Positions 34,791-44,305 are shown, counted from the first letter of the stretch. The stretch: 64,000 bases of DNA from Streptantibioticus parmotrematis (GCF_019890615.1 NZ_JAINVZ010000020.1:62001-126000), one strand, 5' to 3'. Made by a program: numbers and translations. The notes: generated by a model not told the origin, from the letters alone.

Positions 34791-35897
34791 CTACTTCTCC
34801 TGCTGCTTGCGCCAGCGGATGCCCGCCTCCAGGAAGCCGTCGATCTCGCCGTCCAGCACCGCCTGCGGGTTGCCGACCTCGAACTCCGTGCGCAGGTCCT
34901 TGACCATCTGGTACGGGTGCAGCACGTACGAACGCATCTGGTTGCCCCAGGAGTTGCCGCCGTCGCCCTTGAGGGCGTCCATCTTGGCCTGCTCCTCCTG
35001 GCGGCGCCGCTCCAGCAGCTTGGCCTGCAGGACGTTCATCGCGGAGGCGCGGTTCTGGATCTGTGAGCGCTCGTTCTGGCAGGAGACCACGATGCCGGTC
35101 GGCAGGTGGGTGATGCGCACCGCGGAGTCCGTGGTGTTGACGCCCTGGCCGCCGGGGCCCGAGGAGCGGTAGACGTCGACGCGCAGCTCGGACTCGTCGA
35201 TCTCGACGTGGTCGCTCTGCTCCACCACCGGCAGCACCTCGACGCCCGCGAACGACGTCTGGCGGCGGCCCTGGTTGTCGAAGGGCGAGATGCGCACCAG
35301 GCGGTGGGTGCCCTGCTCGACGGAGAGCGTGCCGTAGGAGTACGGGGCCTTGACCGCGAAGGTCGTGGACTTGATGCCGGCCTCTTCCGCGTACGAGGTG
35401 TCGAGGACCTCGGTCGGGTAGCCGTGGCGCTCGGCCCAGCGCAGGTACATCCGCTGAAGCTGCTCGGCGAAGTCGGCGGCGTCCACGCCGCCCGCCTCGG
35501 CGCGGATGTTGACCAGCGCCTCGCGCGCGTCGTACTCGCCGGACAGGAGGGTACGGACCTCCATCTCGTCGACCGCCTTGCGCACGGCGGTCAGCTCCGT
35601 CTCGGCCTCGGCGCGGGTGTCGGCGTCGTCCTCCGCCTCGGCCAGCTCGAACAGCACCTCGAGGTCGTCGATCCGGCCGCGCAGCGCCTCGGTCTTGCGC
35701 AGCTCGCCCTGGAGGTAGGACAGGCGGCTGGTGATCTTCTGGGCGCTTTCGGGGTCGTCCCACAGCGAGGGGGCCGCGGCCTGCTCCTCGAGCACGGCGA
35801 TGTCGGCCCTCATCTTGTCGAGGTCGAGAACGGCCTCGATGGACTCCATGGTGGAGGAGAGGGACTTCAGCTCTTCGGATGCGTCGAGGATTGCCAC
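34791..35897 (-). CDS. prfB: Peptide chain release factor 2
   Basis: RF2 reads UGA/UAA stop codons and triggers peptide release. The 368-aa protein shows the stop-codon recognition tripeptide SPF (204-206) and the catalytic GGQ (249-251) in [10 protein letters not shown], with standard domains 1-4. The reading frame is continuous, so the programmed +1 frameshift of enterobacterial prfB is absent, as usual in actinobacteria. The GTG start at 35897 has no ribosome-binding site. A TACCCT box ends 7 nt upstream, so the mRNA is probably leaderless. The pkaB-like kinase gene lies 155 bp upstream on the same strand. Confidence 0.96.
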   Translation of the reverse strand: MAILDASEELKSLSSTMESIEAVLDLDKMRADIAVLEEQAAAPSLWDDPESAQKITSRLSYLQGELRKTEALRGRIDDLEVLFELAEAEDDADTRAEAETELTAVRKAVDEMEVRTLLSGEYDAREALVNIRAEAGGVDAADFAEQLQRMYLRWAERHGYPTEVLDTSYAEEAGIKSTTFAVKAPYSYGTLSVEQGTHRLVRISPFDNQGRRQTSFAGVEVLPVVEQSDHVEIDESELRVDVYRSSGPGGQGVNTTDSAVRITHLPTGIVVSCQNERSQIQNRASAMNVLQAKLLERRRQEEQAKMDALKGDGGNSWGNQMRSYVLHPYQMVKDLRTEFEVGNPQAVLDGEIDGFLEAGIRWRKQQEK

Positions 35898-35904
35898 GGG
35901 GTTC

Positions 35905-35910
35905 AGGGTA
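35905..35910 (-). promoter_or_regulatory. -10 box for a probable leaderless prfB mRNA
   Basis: TACCCT on the minus strand (TANNNT), then 7 nt (GAACCCC), then the GTG start. The spacing places transcription start at or next to the first base of the start codon. The -35 is poor. Confidence 0.5.
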
Positions 35911-36052
35911 CCGGTTCGCCCCGGAAGGCGGCCCCGGGCGGGCGATCAACGGCCCCGGCCGCCGCCTTGCACGGTCCCGGCCGCCACTCGCGCCCCGACC
36001 GGCCGTCCCAGGTACCCCGCCCGGCCGCCCCCGTTCTCCCGCGCGAGGCGCC

Positions 36053-38230
36053 CTACAGCCGTCCCGACGCCCACGCCAGGCTGCCGTCCGCGGTGGTCAC
36101 CCATACGTCCGCGGTGCCGCCGGAGGCGGTCAGTGCCACGCCCGACGAGGCGGGCTCGCGCAGCGGCTGCACGGCCCACACGCCCGCCGGTGAACTGACC
36201 GCCTGCGTCAGCGAACCGCCCGGCGCCGGGGCCAGCAGGCAGGTGTGCCCGGCGAGGGTGACCGGCTCGACCCGGCCGGAGGCGGGCATGCCCTGGACGA
36301 CCTGCGTGGGCCGCCACGCCCCGTCCGCGTACGGCAGTCGCAGCACGGCGCCGTCCGCCTTGCGCACCACGAACGCCTCCAGCGTGCCGCCGCGGCGGGA
36401 GACCAGGCCGGGGGCGCCGGTGATCTGGCCGGGGGTGGGGACGACCGCCCAGGCGTTCCAGCGGCCGTCCACCAGGGAGGCGGTGACCAGGTCGCCGCCG
36501 GTGCGGCCGACGAGGTCGATGCGGCCGGGTTCGCTGGACGCGGCGGCGGGGGCCGCGTCGAACTTCGTGCGCTCGTCCACCTGGAACCACTCGCTCCAGC
36601 CGCCGCCCGTGGTGCCCAGGGTCCTGCGGTACAACAGCCCGTCGGTGCCGAGCCCGAACAGGTCGAGCGTGCCGGGGGAGGCCGACACCACGGCCGGGTC
36701 GTCGGCGACGTGTATGCCGGTCAGCCGCTGCCAGAAGCCGTAGCGGCCGCTCGCGTCGTCCCTGGTCACGTACCAGATGTTCTGGTCGGTGCCACGGGCG
36801 AAGACGTACGTGGTCCCGGCCAGGTCGAGCGCGCGGGGGCCGCCGGTGAGGGAGACGCCCGCTCGCGGCAGGTCGTGGAACGCCGACCAGCGCGGCAACG
36901 CGACCGGCGCGCCGGTGCCGCCCTGCGGGGAGGCCGCGGTGCCGGTGGGAGCGGTGGGGATCGCGTGATCGGGGGCGCCGGAGCCGGGGGCGTCGTCCTG
37001 GCGCGAGTGGTGCTTGCCGCTGTCGCCCCCGGAGGCCAGCGCCCAGCCGCCGAGCCCGGCCGCGACCACGGTGGCGGCGGCCGCGGCGGCCAGCTTCAGC
37101 CTGCGGCGCCGCACGGCCGCGGGCACCGCCCGGTGCTTGTGGCCGTGGCCGGTGCCGCGGTCGGACGGGTCGCGGCGGGCGCCGGGCGGGCCCGCGGCCA
37201 GTTCCTCGGCGGTCGGCAGCTTGATGCTGGTGTGGGTGTCGCGGCTGGAGTCGGGGGCGGCGGCGCGCACCAGCGGTACGGCACCGCGCCGGGCGCCCTC
37301 GGGCCGGTCGCCGTACGCCGCGTCGTCCGCCTCGTCCCCGTCGTCGTACGCGTCCCTGCTCTCGTCACCGCGGCCGTCCGGCGCGGCGACCTCGATCGGC
37401 GGCACCCCGGCCAGCAGCGGCAGCGTCCCGCGCAGGCGGTCGCCGAGTTCGCCCGCGGTCAGCCGGGAGGCGGGCGCCTTGGCCAGGCACTGGGCGAGGA
37501 TCTGCCACAGCGGCTCGGGGATACCGGGCAGCGGGGTGACGGTCTCGGTGACGTGCCGCCGCAGCACCGCTCCGGGGTGGCCGCCGCCGAACGGCGTGAA
37601 GCCCGCCAGCAGTTCGTACAGCACGGTGGCGAGCGCGTAGATGTCGACGCTGGCGCGCGGCGGCAGGCCCTCGATGATCTCGGGGGCCAGGTAATCGGGT
37701 GTGCCGATGATGCGGGTGGCGCGGGTGCGGCGCGGGGCGTCCACGAGGCGGGCGATGCCGAAGTCGGTGAGCAGCGCGGGCGGGGCGCCGCCGGGACCGG
37801 TGGGCGCGGCGGCGTCCAGCAGCACGTTCTCCGGTTTGACGTCGCGGTGGACGACGCCGGCGGCGTGCGCGGCGGCCAGCGCGTCGGCGACGTCGGCGGT
37901 GACGGCGACGGCGGTCTCGGGGGCGAGGCGGCGGTCGCGTTCGAGCCGGGAGCGCAGGTCGGAGCCGCGCACCAAGTCCATCACCAGGGCGAGGTCGGTG
38001 CCGTCGACGACCAGGTCGCGGATGCCGACGATGCGGGGGTGGTCGAGGGAGAGCAGCGCGGTGCGTTCCTGCACGAAGCGGCCGACCAGGTCCTGGTCGG
38101 AGGCGAGGTCCTCGCGCAGCAGCTTGATGGCGACCGGACCTTCGGGTCCCTCGCCCAGCCATACCGTTCCGGCGGATCCCCGCCCGAGGACCTGCTGGGC
38201 GGTGTACCGGCTGCCGATCTTCCGTGCCAA
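36053..38230 (-). CDS. pkaB: Transmembrane Ser/Thr protein kinase with extracellular b-propeller-like repeats (PkaB-like)
   Basis: A Hanks-type kinase of 725 aa. The N-terminal kinase domain (about 1-275) has the P-loop GRGSAGTVW, VAIKLL lysine, catalytic HRDVKPENVLL, DFGIARL and the GTPDYLAPE activation segment. A charged linker, one TM helix (LKLAAAAAATVVAAGLGGWAL) and an extracellular half follow. The outer half is built of Trp-rich repeats (QNIWYVTRDD, LLYRRTLGTTGGGW, WNAWAVVP) like a PLL/sialidase-type propeller rather than PASTA. I chose the TTG at 38230 (LARKIGSRY) with GGAG upstream; the frame stays open to 38392. Position next to prfB and a second kinase matches the Streptomyces pkaB/pkaA pair. 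The ligand is unknown. Confidence 0.85.
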   Translation of the reverse strand: MARKIGSRYTAQQVLGRGSAGTVWLGEGPEGPVAIKLLREDLASDQDLVGRFVQERTALLSLDHPRIVGIRDLVVDGTDLALVMDLVRGSDLRSRLERDRRLAPETAVAVTADVADALAAAHAAGVVHRDVKPENVLLDAAAPTGPGGAPPALLTDFGIARLVDAPRRTRATRIIGTPDYLAPEIIEGLPPRASVDIYALATVLYELLAGFTPFGGGHPGAVLRRHVTETVTPLPGIPEPLWQILAQCLAKAPASRLTAGELGDRLRGTLPLLAGVPPIEVAAPDGRGDESRDAYDDGDEADDAAYGDRPEGARRGAVPLVRAAAPDSSRDTHTSIKLPTAEELAAGPPGARRDPSDRGTGHGHKHRAVPAAVRRRRLKLAAAAAATVVAAGLGGWALASGGDSGKHHSRQDDAPGSGAPDHAIPTAPTGTAASPQGGTGAPVALPRWSAFHDLPRAGVSLTGGPRALDLAGTTYVFARGTDQNIWYVTRDDASGRYGFWQRLTGIHVADDPAVVSASPGTLDLFGLGTDGLLYRRTLGTTGGGWSEWFQVDERTKFDAAPAAASSEPGRIDLVGRTGGDLVTASLVDGRWNAWAVVPTPGQITGAPGLVSRRGGTLEAFVVRKADGAVLRLPYADGAWRPTQVVQGMPASGRVEPVTLAGHTCLLAPAPGGSLTQAVSSPAGVWAVQPLREPASSGVALTASGGTADVWVTTADGSLAWASGRL

Positions 38231-38493
38231 GGCTGCTCCGACTCGTCCCACGCCCGCGGATGTCGTACGACGGTCCGCCGCGGCGAATGCGTTGGCGACA
38301 AAGCTACGCGGAGGAGCGGGTGTTGGGGGCACCGGAGGGTGGTGAGTGCGGCTTCTGCGCGGGAAATCACCCTCAGGAAGTCGATAAATCACCTCAGTGA
38401 GCGTCTCCGGCGGGGCAGTTGAACCCCCGCCGGAGCACGCCGGTGCCCCCCGCCGAAGTACGCCGGTGAACGCTGCCGGAACGCGCCGGGCGT

Positions 38494-38555
38494 CCTACCG
38501 GCCGTAGGCCGGGCACCCTACTGGCCGTAGGCCGGGCGTCCTACTGGCCGTAGTT
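38494..38555 (-). repeat. 23-bp tandem repeat crossing the pkaA stop codon
   Basis: Units start at 38494, 38517 and 38540, consensus CCTACTGGCCGTAGGCCGGG plus three variable bases. The last, partial unit holds the pkaA 3' end (YGQ-stop). The others repeat it downstream. A more degenerate 23-24 bp pair lies at about 38427-38475. Confidence 0.75.
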
Positions 38556-40304
38556 GGTCGGCACGTTCTGGCGCACCGTGCTGGAGGAGTTGCCGAGGTT
38601 GGAGGCCCAGTGCCAGGCCGTGCGGACCCAGTCGCTGCTCGCCTGCCACCAGCTGCGGCCGTCGGCCACCCACTGCGGCACCGGCGTGAAGTTCCACACC
38701 AGCACGCCGATGACCACAATGATCGCGACCATGAACAGGCAGCCCTTGAGGCAGCCCGCGCCGGGGACGCGCATGCGGCTGCGCGGCCTCGGCTCACGGC
38801 GCGGCGCGGGCTCGCGCTCCGGGCGGCGCTGCGGCTCGGCGTAGCGCTGCGGCTGCGGTTCGGCGTACCGCTGGGACTGCGGGGCGCCCGCGTACTGCTG
38901 GGGGCGACCGGCGTACTGCTGCTGCCCGCCGCCGTACTGCTGTCCGCCGTACGGCTGTTGGGGGCGGGCGAGGTCCGGGGGCAACTGGCCCTGTCCCGGC
39001 CTGCGGCGCGGGCGGTGGCGCAGCGGGTCCTCGCTGGGGTCGAGGTAGCGCACCTCGGTCTGCTCGTTGCGGCTGCGGGCCGCGCTCAGCTGCGACTCCC
39101 ACGGGTGCGGGCCCTGCGGCTGCGGCGGGGCGCCGTCCGGCATCGGCGGCATGACCCGGGTGCCCGCCGCGTCGCCACCGCCGCCGTTGCCGTTGGCGTT
39201 GCCGGAACCGGAGCCGGTGCTGGGCAGCACGCTGGTGGCCGCGTTCGGGTCGCCGGGGCCGAAGCCGCCGGGCTGCGGGCCGCGGCTGCCGCCGGGCAGC
39301 ACCTGCGTGGGGGCGGCCTCGCCGGAGCCGCCTCCCGCGCCGAGACCGGTGCCGCCGGCGGTGCCGGTGCCGGGCACGCGGGCCGGATCGGGGTCGGGGA
39401 CGAGCAGCGCGGCGACGCCGAGGGCGGCCTCGGCCTGCTGGGGAGTGGCGTGCACCCCGACGCCGTGGCCGACGACGCGCAGCGCGCGGGCCAGGTTGAC
39501 CGCGCTGGGGCGCTCCCCGGGGTTCTTGCGCAGGCAGCGCTCGATCACCGTCCACAGCGGCTCGGGCACGGTGGACGGGCGGCGCGGTTCGGCGCTCAGG
39601 TGCTGGTGGAGCACTTCGAGCGCGCTCTCGCCGCGGAACGGCGGCTGGCCGGTGACCAGCTCGTACATCAGGACACCCGCGCCGTAGACGTCGACGGCGG
39701 AGGTCTGGGGGCGGCCCTCGGCGGACTCCGGGGCGACGTACGCGGGCGTGCCGACGAATTCGTGCGTTCGGGTGACGCCGGGCGAGTCCGCGAGGCGCGC
39801 GATGCCGAAGTCGGTGAGCATCGGGTGCATCTCGGAGCCGTCCGCGCTGGTCGCCAGCAGCACGTTGGCGGGCTTCAGATCGCGGTGCACGACGCCGTCC
39901 GCGTGGCTGGCGGCCAGGGCGTCGGCGATGCCCGCGGTCAGCAGTGCGGCGCCCATCGGGCTGAAGGGGCCGTTGTCGCGTACATAGCGGTGGAGATCCG
40001 GGCCGTCGACCAGGTCCATCACCAGCGCGAGCAGGTCGCCCTCGACCACCAGGTCGCGGGTGCGCACGATGTTCGGGTGGGTGAGCCGCAGCAGTACGGA
40101 ACGCTCGCGCAGGAAGCGCATCACCACGTCCGGGTCGCCGGCCAGCTCCTCCTTGAGCACCTTGATCGCCACGACCTCGCCGGGCCGCGACTCGACGCCT
40201 TCGACCGGCTCCGCGGCCTCGCGTACCCGGGCCCGCCAGACGGTGCCCGTGGCTCCTCGCCCGAGCGGCTCCTCCAGCAAGTACTTGCTGCCTACCGGCC
40301 GCAC
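38541..40304 (-). CDS. pkaA: Transmembrane Ser/Thr protein kinase (PkaA-like)
   Basis: The 587-aa kinase has a domain of about 270 residues with LGRGATGTVWRAR, the VAIKVLKEE lysine, HRDLKPANVLL, DFGIARLAD and GTPAYVAPE, all catalytic residues intact. A long Gly/Pro/Gln-rich linker (about 290-510) includes QQYAG-type repeats. One TM helix (CLFMVAIIVVIGVLVW) then leads to a short Trp-rich outer tail of about 45 residues. The GTG at 40304 is preferred because GGGAG lies 8 nt upstream and VGSKYLLEEPLGRG is the normal kinase start. pkaB lies 310 bp downstream, and an FHA-FtsK gene is divergent. Substrates are unknown; FHA proteins nearby are natural candidates. Confidence 0.87.
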   Translation of the reverse strand: MRPVGSKYLLEEPLGRGATGTVWRARVREAAEPVEGVESRPGEVVAIKVLKEELAGDPDVVMRFLRERSVLLRLTHPNIVRTRDLVVEGDLLALVMDLVDGPDLHRYVRDNGPFSPMGAALLTAGIADALAASHADGVVHRDLKPANVLLATSADGSEMHPMLTDFGIARLADSPGVTRTHEFVGTPAYVAPESAEGRPQTSAVDVYGAGVLMYELVTGQPPFRGESALEVLHQHLSAEPRRPSTVPEPLWTVIERCLRKNPGERPSAVNLARALRVVGHGVGVHATPQQAEAALGVAALLVPDPDPARVPGTGTAGGTGLGAGGGSGEAAPTQVLPGGSRGPQPGGFGPGDPNAATSVLPSTGSGSGNANGNGGGGDAAGTRVMPPMPDGAPPQPQGPHPWESQLSAARSRNEQTEVRYLDPSEDPLRHRPRRRPGQGQLPPDLARPQQPYGGQQYGGGQQQYAGRPQQYAGAPQSQRYAEPQPQRYAEPQRRPEREPAPRREPRPRSRMRVPGAGCLKGCLFMVAIIVVIGVLVWNFTPVPQWVADGRSWWQASSDWVRTAWHWASNLGNSSSTVRQNVPTNYGQ

Positions 40305-40876
40305 GTCATGCGCTCCCAGATCGTGGTGGTCATCGTTCGGGGGCCGGTGTCGGCCCGTCCGCCCCACTGTAGTGCGGGACGCTGCGCGGGGGCCGGTCGT
40401 GCGAACGGTCGGCGGTCGTCACGACCGGCTCCCGCGTCGGCTCCGCTGGGATCGAGGACGTCATCGCGGCGGCGTTGGTTGCCCGGACGGGCGGAGGCGG
40501 CGGCGAGGAGGCGGATTTCCTCGGCCGTTCGGGGGCGCTCGGGGGCCGCTCGGGGCGCCGCTTCGGGACGGCGCGTGAGGCCACGCGGGCGCCGCTTCGG
40601 GCCGCTTCGGGACGGCCTCGGGACGGCCTCGGGAGCCGCTCGGCCGCCGCTTCGGGCTGCTTCGGGACCGCGTCACGTTCCGTCCGAATTCGTCCGCTCA
40701 CGGTCCGTGTGCGGTCCACCCTTGATCCACTGGTGATCCACCCGTGACCGGACAAGATCGTTCCGGGGGATGCCGAGGGCGGGGTGTCAGTGGCGGGTGG
40801 GAGGATGCCTTCCGTACGACGCGGTGGGGGAGACAGCGCCCCCGCCGGGCTTCCTGGTGAAGGGACGCGGACGACG
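40305..40876. other. Divergent intergenic region with GC-rich degenerate repeats
   Basis: 572 bp between pkaA and the FHA-FtsK gene. The middle (about 40490-40680) is a run of degenerate GCCGCTTCGGGACGGC-type repeats in direct order. At 40720-40750 the phrase GATCCAC occurs twice within 20 bp. No coding evidence was found on either strand beyond composition-driven open frames. Promoters for both genes must lie here. Confidence 0.5.
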
Positions 40877-43800
40877 ATGCAGATCCGGCTGACCGTCCTG
40901 GGGCCGCGCGGTGCTCGCGCCCGTGACGTGCTGGTGACCGCCCCCGCGGGCACGGCGCTCGGCGCGGTGGCGGGCGCGCTCGCGACGAGCGCCGGATCCG
41001 GACAGCCGGTGCGCTCGTCCGGTTCCGGTTCCTCCGTGGTGCTCTACGCGGGCACCCGGCGCCTGGATCCCAACGCCTCGGTGCTGGGCGTGCCGCCGCT
41101 GGTGGACGGCGCGGTGCTCTCCCTGCACGCCCCGGCCGACCCGGGTCACGAGGGCCCGCTGCACGCCGGGCACCCGACGCCCGCCGCCCCGGCCCGGCTG
41201 CTCGTCGTGGGCGGGCCCGACGCGGGCGGCGTCCATCTGCTCCAGGGCGGCCAGGTGCGCATCGGCAGGTCCGCCGACGCCGACGTGCCGCTGGACGACC
41301 CGGACGTCTCCCGGCTGCACTGCGTGGTCACGCTCGACGCGGACGGCCGCTTCTCCGTCGCCGACCTGGGCTCGACCAACGGCACGTACCTCGACGGCCG
41401 CCCGGTCGGACCGCGTCCGGTGCCGCTGGCCCCGGGGGCGCTGCTGCGGACGGGCGAGACCACGCTGCGGCTGGAGCCGGCGGCCGCGCACGACGGCGGT
41501 ACGCCTCCGCTCCCTCCGGGGCCTCCCGTGGTGCCCGACGCCGAGGGACACCTTCGGGTGACTCCGGGCTCAGGCGCGGGCCGGGTCCCGGCGCCGCGCG
41601 GACCGCTGGGGTCGGGCGGCCAGGGCGGGCCCGGCGCCCCGACCGCGCGATGGTCCGGCGACGGGCGCGCGTCCGGGTCCGGTACGGGGGCCGACGCGGC
41701 GAGCGGCGCGGGGGCCCGCACGACGTCCGGCGATACGCCGCTCTCCGACGCGGGCCCGGGCCCCTCTGACGCGAGCCCGGGCCTCTCCGACGCGGACGCC
41801 CGCCTCTCCGACGCGGATGCCCGCCGCCCCGGCCCCGGTGTCGCGGGCTCCGCTCCCGGCGGGGCGTTCGGCGGTGACGGGCGGGCGGACACCCGGGACC
41901 GGCTGCCGTCGGCGAGCCGGGACGCCGTCACGCTCGCCGGACGCGGGGACGCGCCGGGCCGGACCGGTACAGGACGCGACGCCGCCTCCCCCGGCCAGGA
42001 CACCGGCCGCGGCGGTGCCATAGGCGCCTGGGCGCGGCGGATCACCTCCGGGCGGCCGGGCGGCGGGCGCGCCGGGTCGGGCCGCGAGGACGCCGACCGG
42101 CTCGCCGCCGAGGCCGCCGCGCTGCGCGAACGGTCGCCGGATCCGGCCACCGTCCTGGTCACCGCGATCGGCCCCGGCCCCCGCCTGTGGGAGCGCGGCC
42201 CGGACCACCCGGCGGCCCTGACCGTGCGGCTGGGCACCGCCGACCTGCCCACCGCGCTCGGCACCCTGCCCGCCGTCCCGGTCACCGTCGACCTGCGGCG
42301 TACCGGTTCGCTGGCGCTGACCGGCCCGCGCCCGAGGCTGAGCGGCCTGGCCCGCGCGGTCGTCGCGCAGCTGTGCGCGCTGCACTCCCCCGCCGCCCTG
42401 GAGGTCGTGCTGCTCAGCGCGGACCGCGCGCGCCCGGCCGAGCAGCGCGTCGAGGAGTGGTCGTGGCTGACCTGGCTGCCGCACCTGCGTCCGGCGCACG
42501 GCCAGGACTGCCGTCTGCTGCTCGCCTTCGACCGCGACCAGGCCGAGGCGCGCACCGCCGAGCTGGCCCGGCGGCTGGAGGACGGACCGCTGGGCCCGGG
42601 CTGGGCGACGGCGGCCGAGAGCGCGGTCGCCGAGGCCGCGGCCCGGCGCTGCGGCCCGTCGACCCTGCTCGTGGTGGACGGCGACCCGGGTTCCGCGGCG
42701 CTGCGCGAGAGCGTGGCGCGGCTGGCGCAGGCGGGTCCCGCCGCCGGGGTGCACGTGGTGTGCCTGGCCGCCGCGCCGCAGGAGCCGGTCGCCCGGTGCG
42801 GCGCGACGGCCCGGCTGGACGGTGAGGTGGCGACCACGCTGAGCCTGTCGCCCGGCGGCCCGTCGCACGTCACGGTGGACGCGGTCTCGCCCGCCTGGGC
42901 CGAGCGGTTCGCGCGGGCGCTGGCGCCGTTGCGGGAGTCCGACCGGGCGGGGCGTGCGTCGCGTACCGCGTTGCCGACGTCGGCCCGGTTGCTGGACGCG
43001 CTCGATCTGGCGGTGGCCACGCCGTCGAAGGTCGCGGCGCGCTGGAGCGCCGGGGCGGACGCGCCGCGGGCCGCGCTGGGCACGGGGCCCGAGGGTCCGG
43101 TGACCGTGGACCTGGCCGCCGAGGGCCCGCATCTGCTGGTCGGCGGGGCGCCCGGCTCGGGCAAGACGGAGTTGCTGCGGTCGGTGGCAGCGGCGCTCGC
43201 CGCCTCCGCCCGCCCGGAACGGCTGGAACTGGTGCTGGTCGACGGCGCGCCGGAGCGCGGCGAGGGCCTGCGGGTCTGTACCGACCTGCCGCAGGTCGGC
43301 ACGCATCTGGCGGCCGGTGACCCGGTCCGGATGCGGGAGTTCGCGCAGGGTCTGACGGCTGAGCTGAAGCGGCGCGAGGAGGTGCTGGACGGCATGCCCT
43401 TCGACCGTTGGCAGGCCGAGCGGGCGCTCGCCGGGCAGCTGGCCGCCCCACGCGCCCGGGCCGACGCGGGACCCGCCGAGCGTTCCGCGCAGGCCCCGGA
43501 GGCGGGCCGCTCGCCCTCGGCGCGGGAATCGGCTCGGGGATCGACGCGGGAATCGGCGCGGGAATCGGCGCTGGAGATGGCGCGGGGATCGGCGCAGGGG
43601 TCGCTGAAGCTGCGCACCCGTACGGGTGAAGAGCTGCCCCGGCTGGTGGTCGTGGTCGACGACTTCGACGCGCTGACCGCGCCCGCGCTGGGCAGTCCTG
43701 GGCGGCCCGCGGCGGGTTCCGTGGTCCGCGCGGTGGAGGCGGCGGCCCGGGCGGGTGCCCGCCTCGGGGTCCACCTGGTGCTGTCCACCGGGCGCCCGGA

Positions 43801-44155
43801 GCGCACCGCGGGCACCGAGGCGGACGAGCTGTCGCGGCTGCGGATCGCGCTGCGCACCGAGGACCCGGAGTCGGCGGCGCTGCTGGTGCACGTCGAGGAC
43901 CCGGCCGGGCTGGACGAGGCGGTCCCGGGGCGGGGCTATCTGCGCAGGCCGGACGGCGGGGTGACGCCGTTCCAGGCGGGCCGGGTCAGCGGCCGCATCC
44001 CGCGTACGGCGACGCTGCGGCCCACGGTCGTGCCGCTGGAGTGGGAGCGGATGGGCGACCCGCCGACCCGCAGGACGCCGCGCGAGCTGGGCAACGGCCC
44101 GACCGACCTGGCCCTGCTGGCGAGCGCGCTGGTCCGCGCGGCGGAGTCGTCGTAG
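40877..44155 (+). CDS. FHA domain FtsK/SpoIIIE-type ATPase
   Basis: The 1092-aa protein combines an N-terminal ubiquitin-like region (about 1-85, MQIRLTVLGPRGARARDVLV) and an FHA domain (about 110-185) with intact phosphothreonine-binding residues (IGRSADAD, SRLHC, DLGSTNGTYLDG). A 230-residue disordered linker with SDA repeats follows, and then an FtsK/EssC-like ATPase module with Walker A GAPGSGKTE (about 757) and Walker B LVVVVDDFD (about 920). Only one canonical Walker A is seen. A 12-bp-repeat insertion (RESA units, 883-910) sits between the Walker motifs. This design resembles type VII secretion EccC/EssC motors, but no Esx or other T7SS gene is nearby. Divergent from pkaA. ATG at 40877 after AAGGGA. 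Confidence 0.83.
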   Translation: MQIRLTVLGPRGARARDVLVTAPAGTALGAVAGALATSAGSGQPVRSSGSGSSVVLYAGTRRLDPNASVLGVPPLVDGAVLSLHAPADPGHEGPLHAGHPTPAAPARLLVVGGPDAGGVHLLQGGQVRIGRSADADVPLDDPDVSRLHCVVTLDADGRFSVADLGSTNGTYLDGRPVGPRPVPLAPGALLRTGETTLRLEPAAAHDGGTPPLPPGPPVVPDAEGHLRVTPGSGAGRVPAPRGPLGSGGQGGPGAPTARWSGDGRASGSGTGADAASGAGARTTSGDTPLSDAGPGPSDASPGLSDADARLSDADARRPGPGVAGSAPGGAFGGDGRADTRDRLPSASRDAVTLAGRGDAPGRTGTGRDAASPGQDTGRGGAIGAWARRITSGRPGGGRAGSGREDADRLAAEAAALRERSPDPATVLVTAIGPGPRLWERGPDHPAALTVRLGTADLPTALGTLPAVPVTVDLRRTGSLALTGPRPRLSGLARAVVAQLCALHSPAALEVVLLSADRARPAEQRVEEWSWLTWLPHLRPAHGQDCRLLLAFDRDQAEARTAELARRLEDGPLGPGWATAAESAVAEAAARRCGPSTLLVVDGDPGSAALRESVARLAQAGPAAGVHVVCLAAAPQEPVARCGATARLDGEVATTLSLSPGGPSHVTVDAVSPAWAERFARALAPLRESDRAGRASRTALPTSARLLDALDLAVATPSKVAARWSAGADAPRAALGTGPEGPVTVDLAAEGPHLLVGGAPGSGKTELLRSVAAALAASARPERLELVLVDGAPERGEGLRVCTDLPQVGTHLAAGDPVRMREFAQGLTAELKRREEVLDGMPFDRWQAERALAGQLAAPRARADAGPAERSAQAPEAGRSPSARESARGSTRESARESALEMARGSAQGSLKLRTRTGEELPRLVVVVDDFDALTAPALGSPGRPAAGSVVRAVEAAARAGARLGVHLVLSTGRPERTAGTEADELSRLRIALRTEDPESAALLVHVEDPAGLDEAVPGRGYLRRPDGGVTPFQAGRVSGRIPRTATLRPTVVPLEWERMGDPPTRRTPRELGNGPTDLALLASALVRAAESS
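43523..43606 (+). repeat. 12-bp minisatellite inside the FtsK ATPase
   Basis: Seven in-frame units encode RESA, RGST, RESA, RESA, LEMA, RGSA and QGSL. The insert is in a loop between Walker A and Walker B and could vary in length without shifting the frame. Confidence 0.75.
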
Positions 44156-44234
44156 CGCGCGGGAGCGACCGGCCGCGCGAGGCGGCCCGGCAACGCGAAG
44201 GCCCGGCAACGCGAAGGGGACGGTCCCGGCAATG

Positions 44235-44273
44235 CGAAGGGGCGCGGACGTCATCGACGTCCGCGCCCCTTCG
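44235..44273. terminator. Bidirectional terminator, 18-bp perfect stem
   Basis: 44235-44252 pairs with 44256-44273 around a 3-nt loop, between the convergent FHA-FtsK and acyltransferase genes. Confidence 0.9.
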
Positions 44274-44305
44274 AGACTTCCGGACTCAGCGGCCCTCGCG
44301 AGGGC

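Noticed and set aside
34791-35897. Programmed +1 frameshift in prfB
   Set aside because: The reading frame is continuous from the GTG to the stop, with no internal UGA or CUU-UGA slippery site.
41146-44254. Long minus-strand frames over the FHA-FtsK gene
   Set aside because: The plus-strand protein shows FHA and Walker motifs in order. The antisense frames show none.
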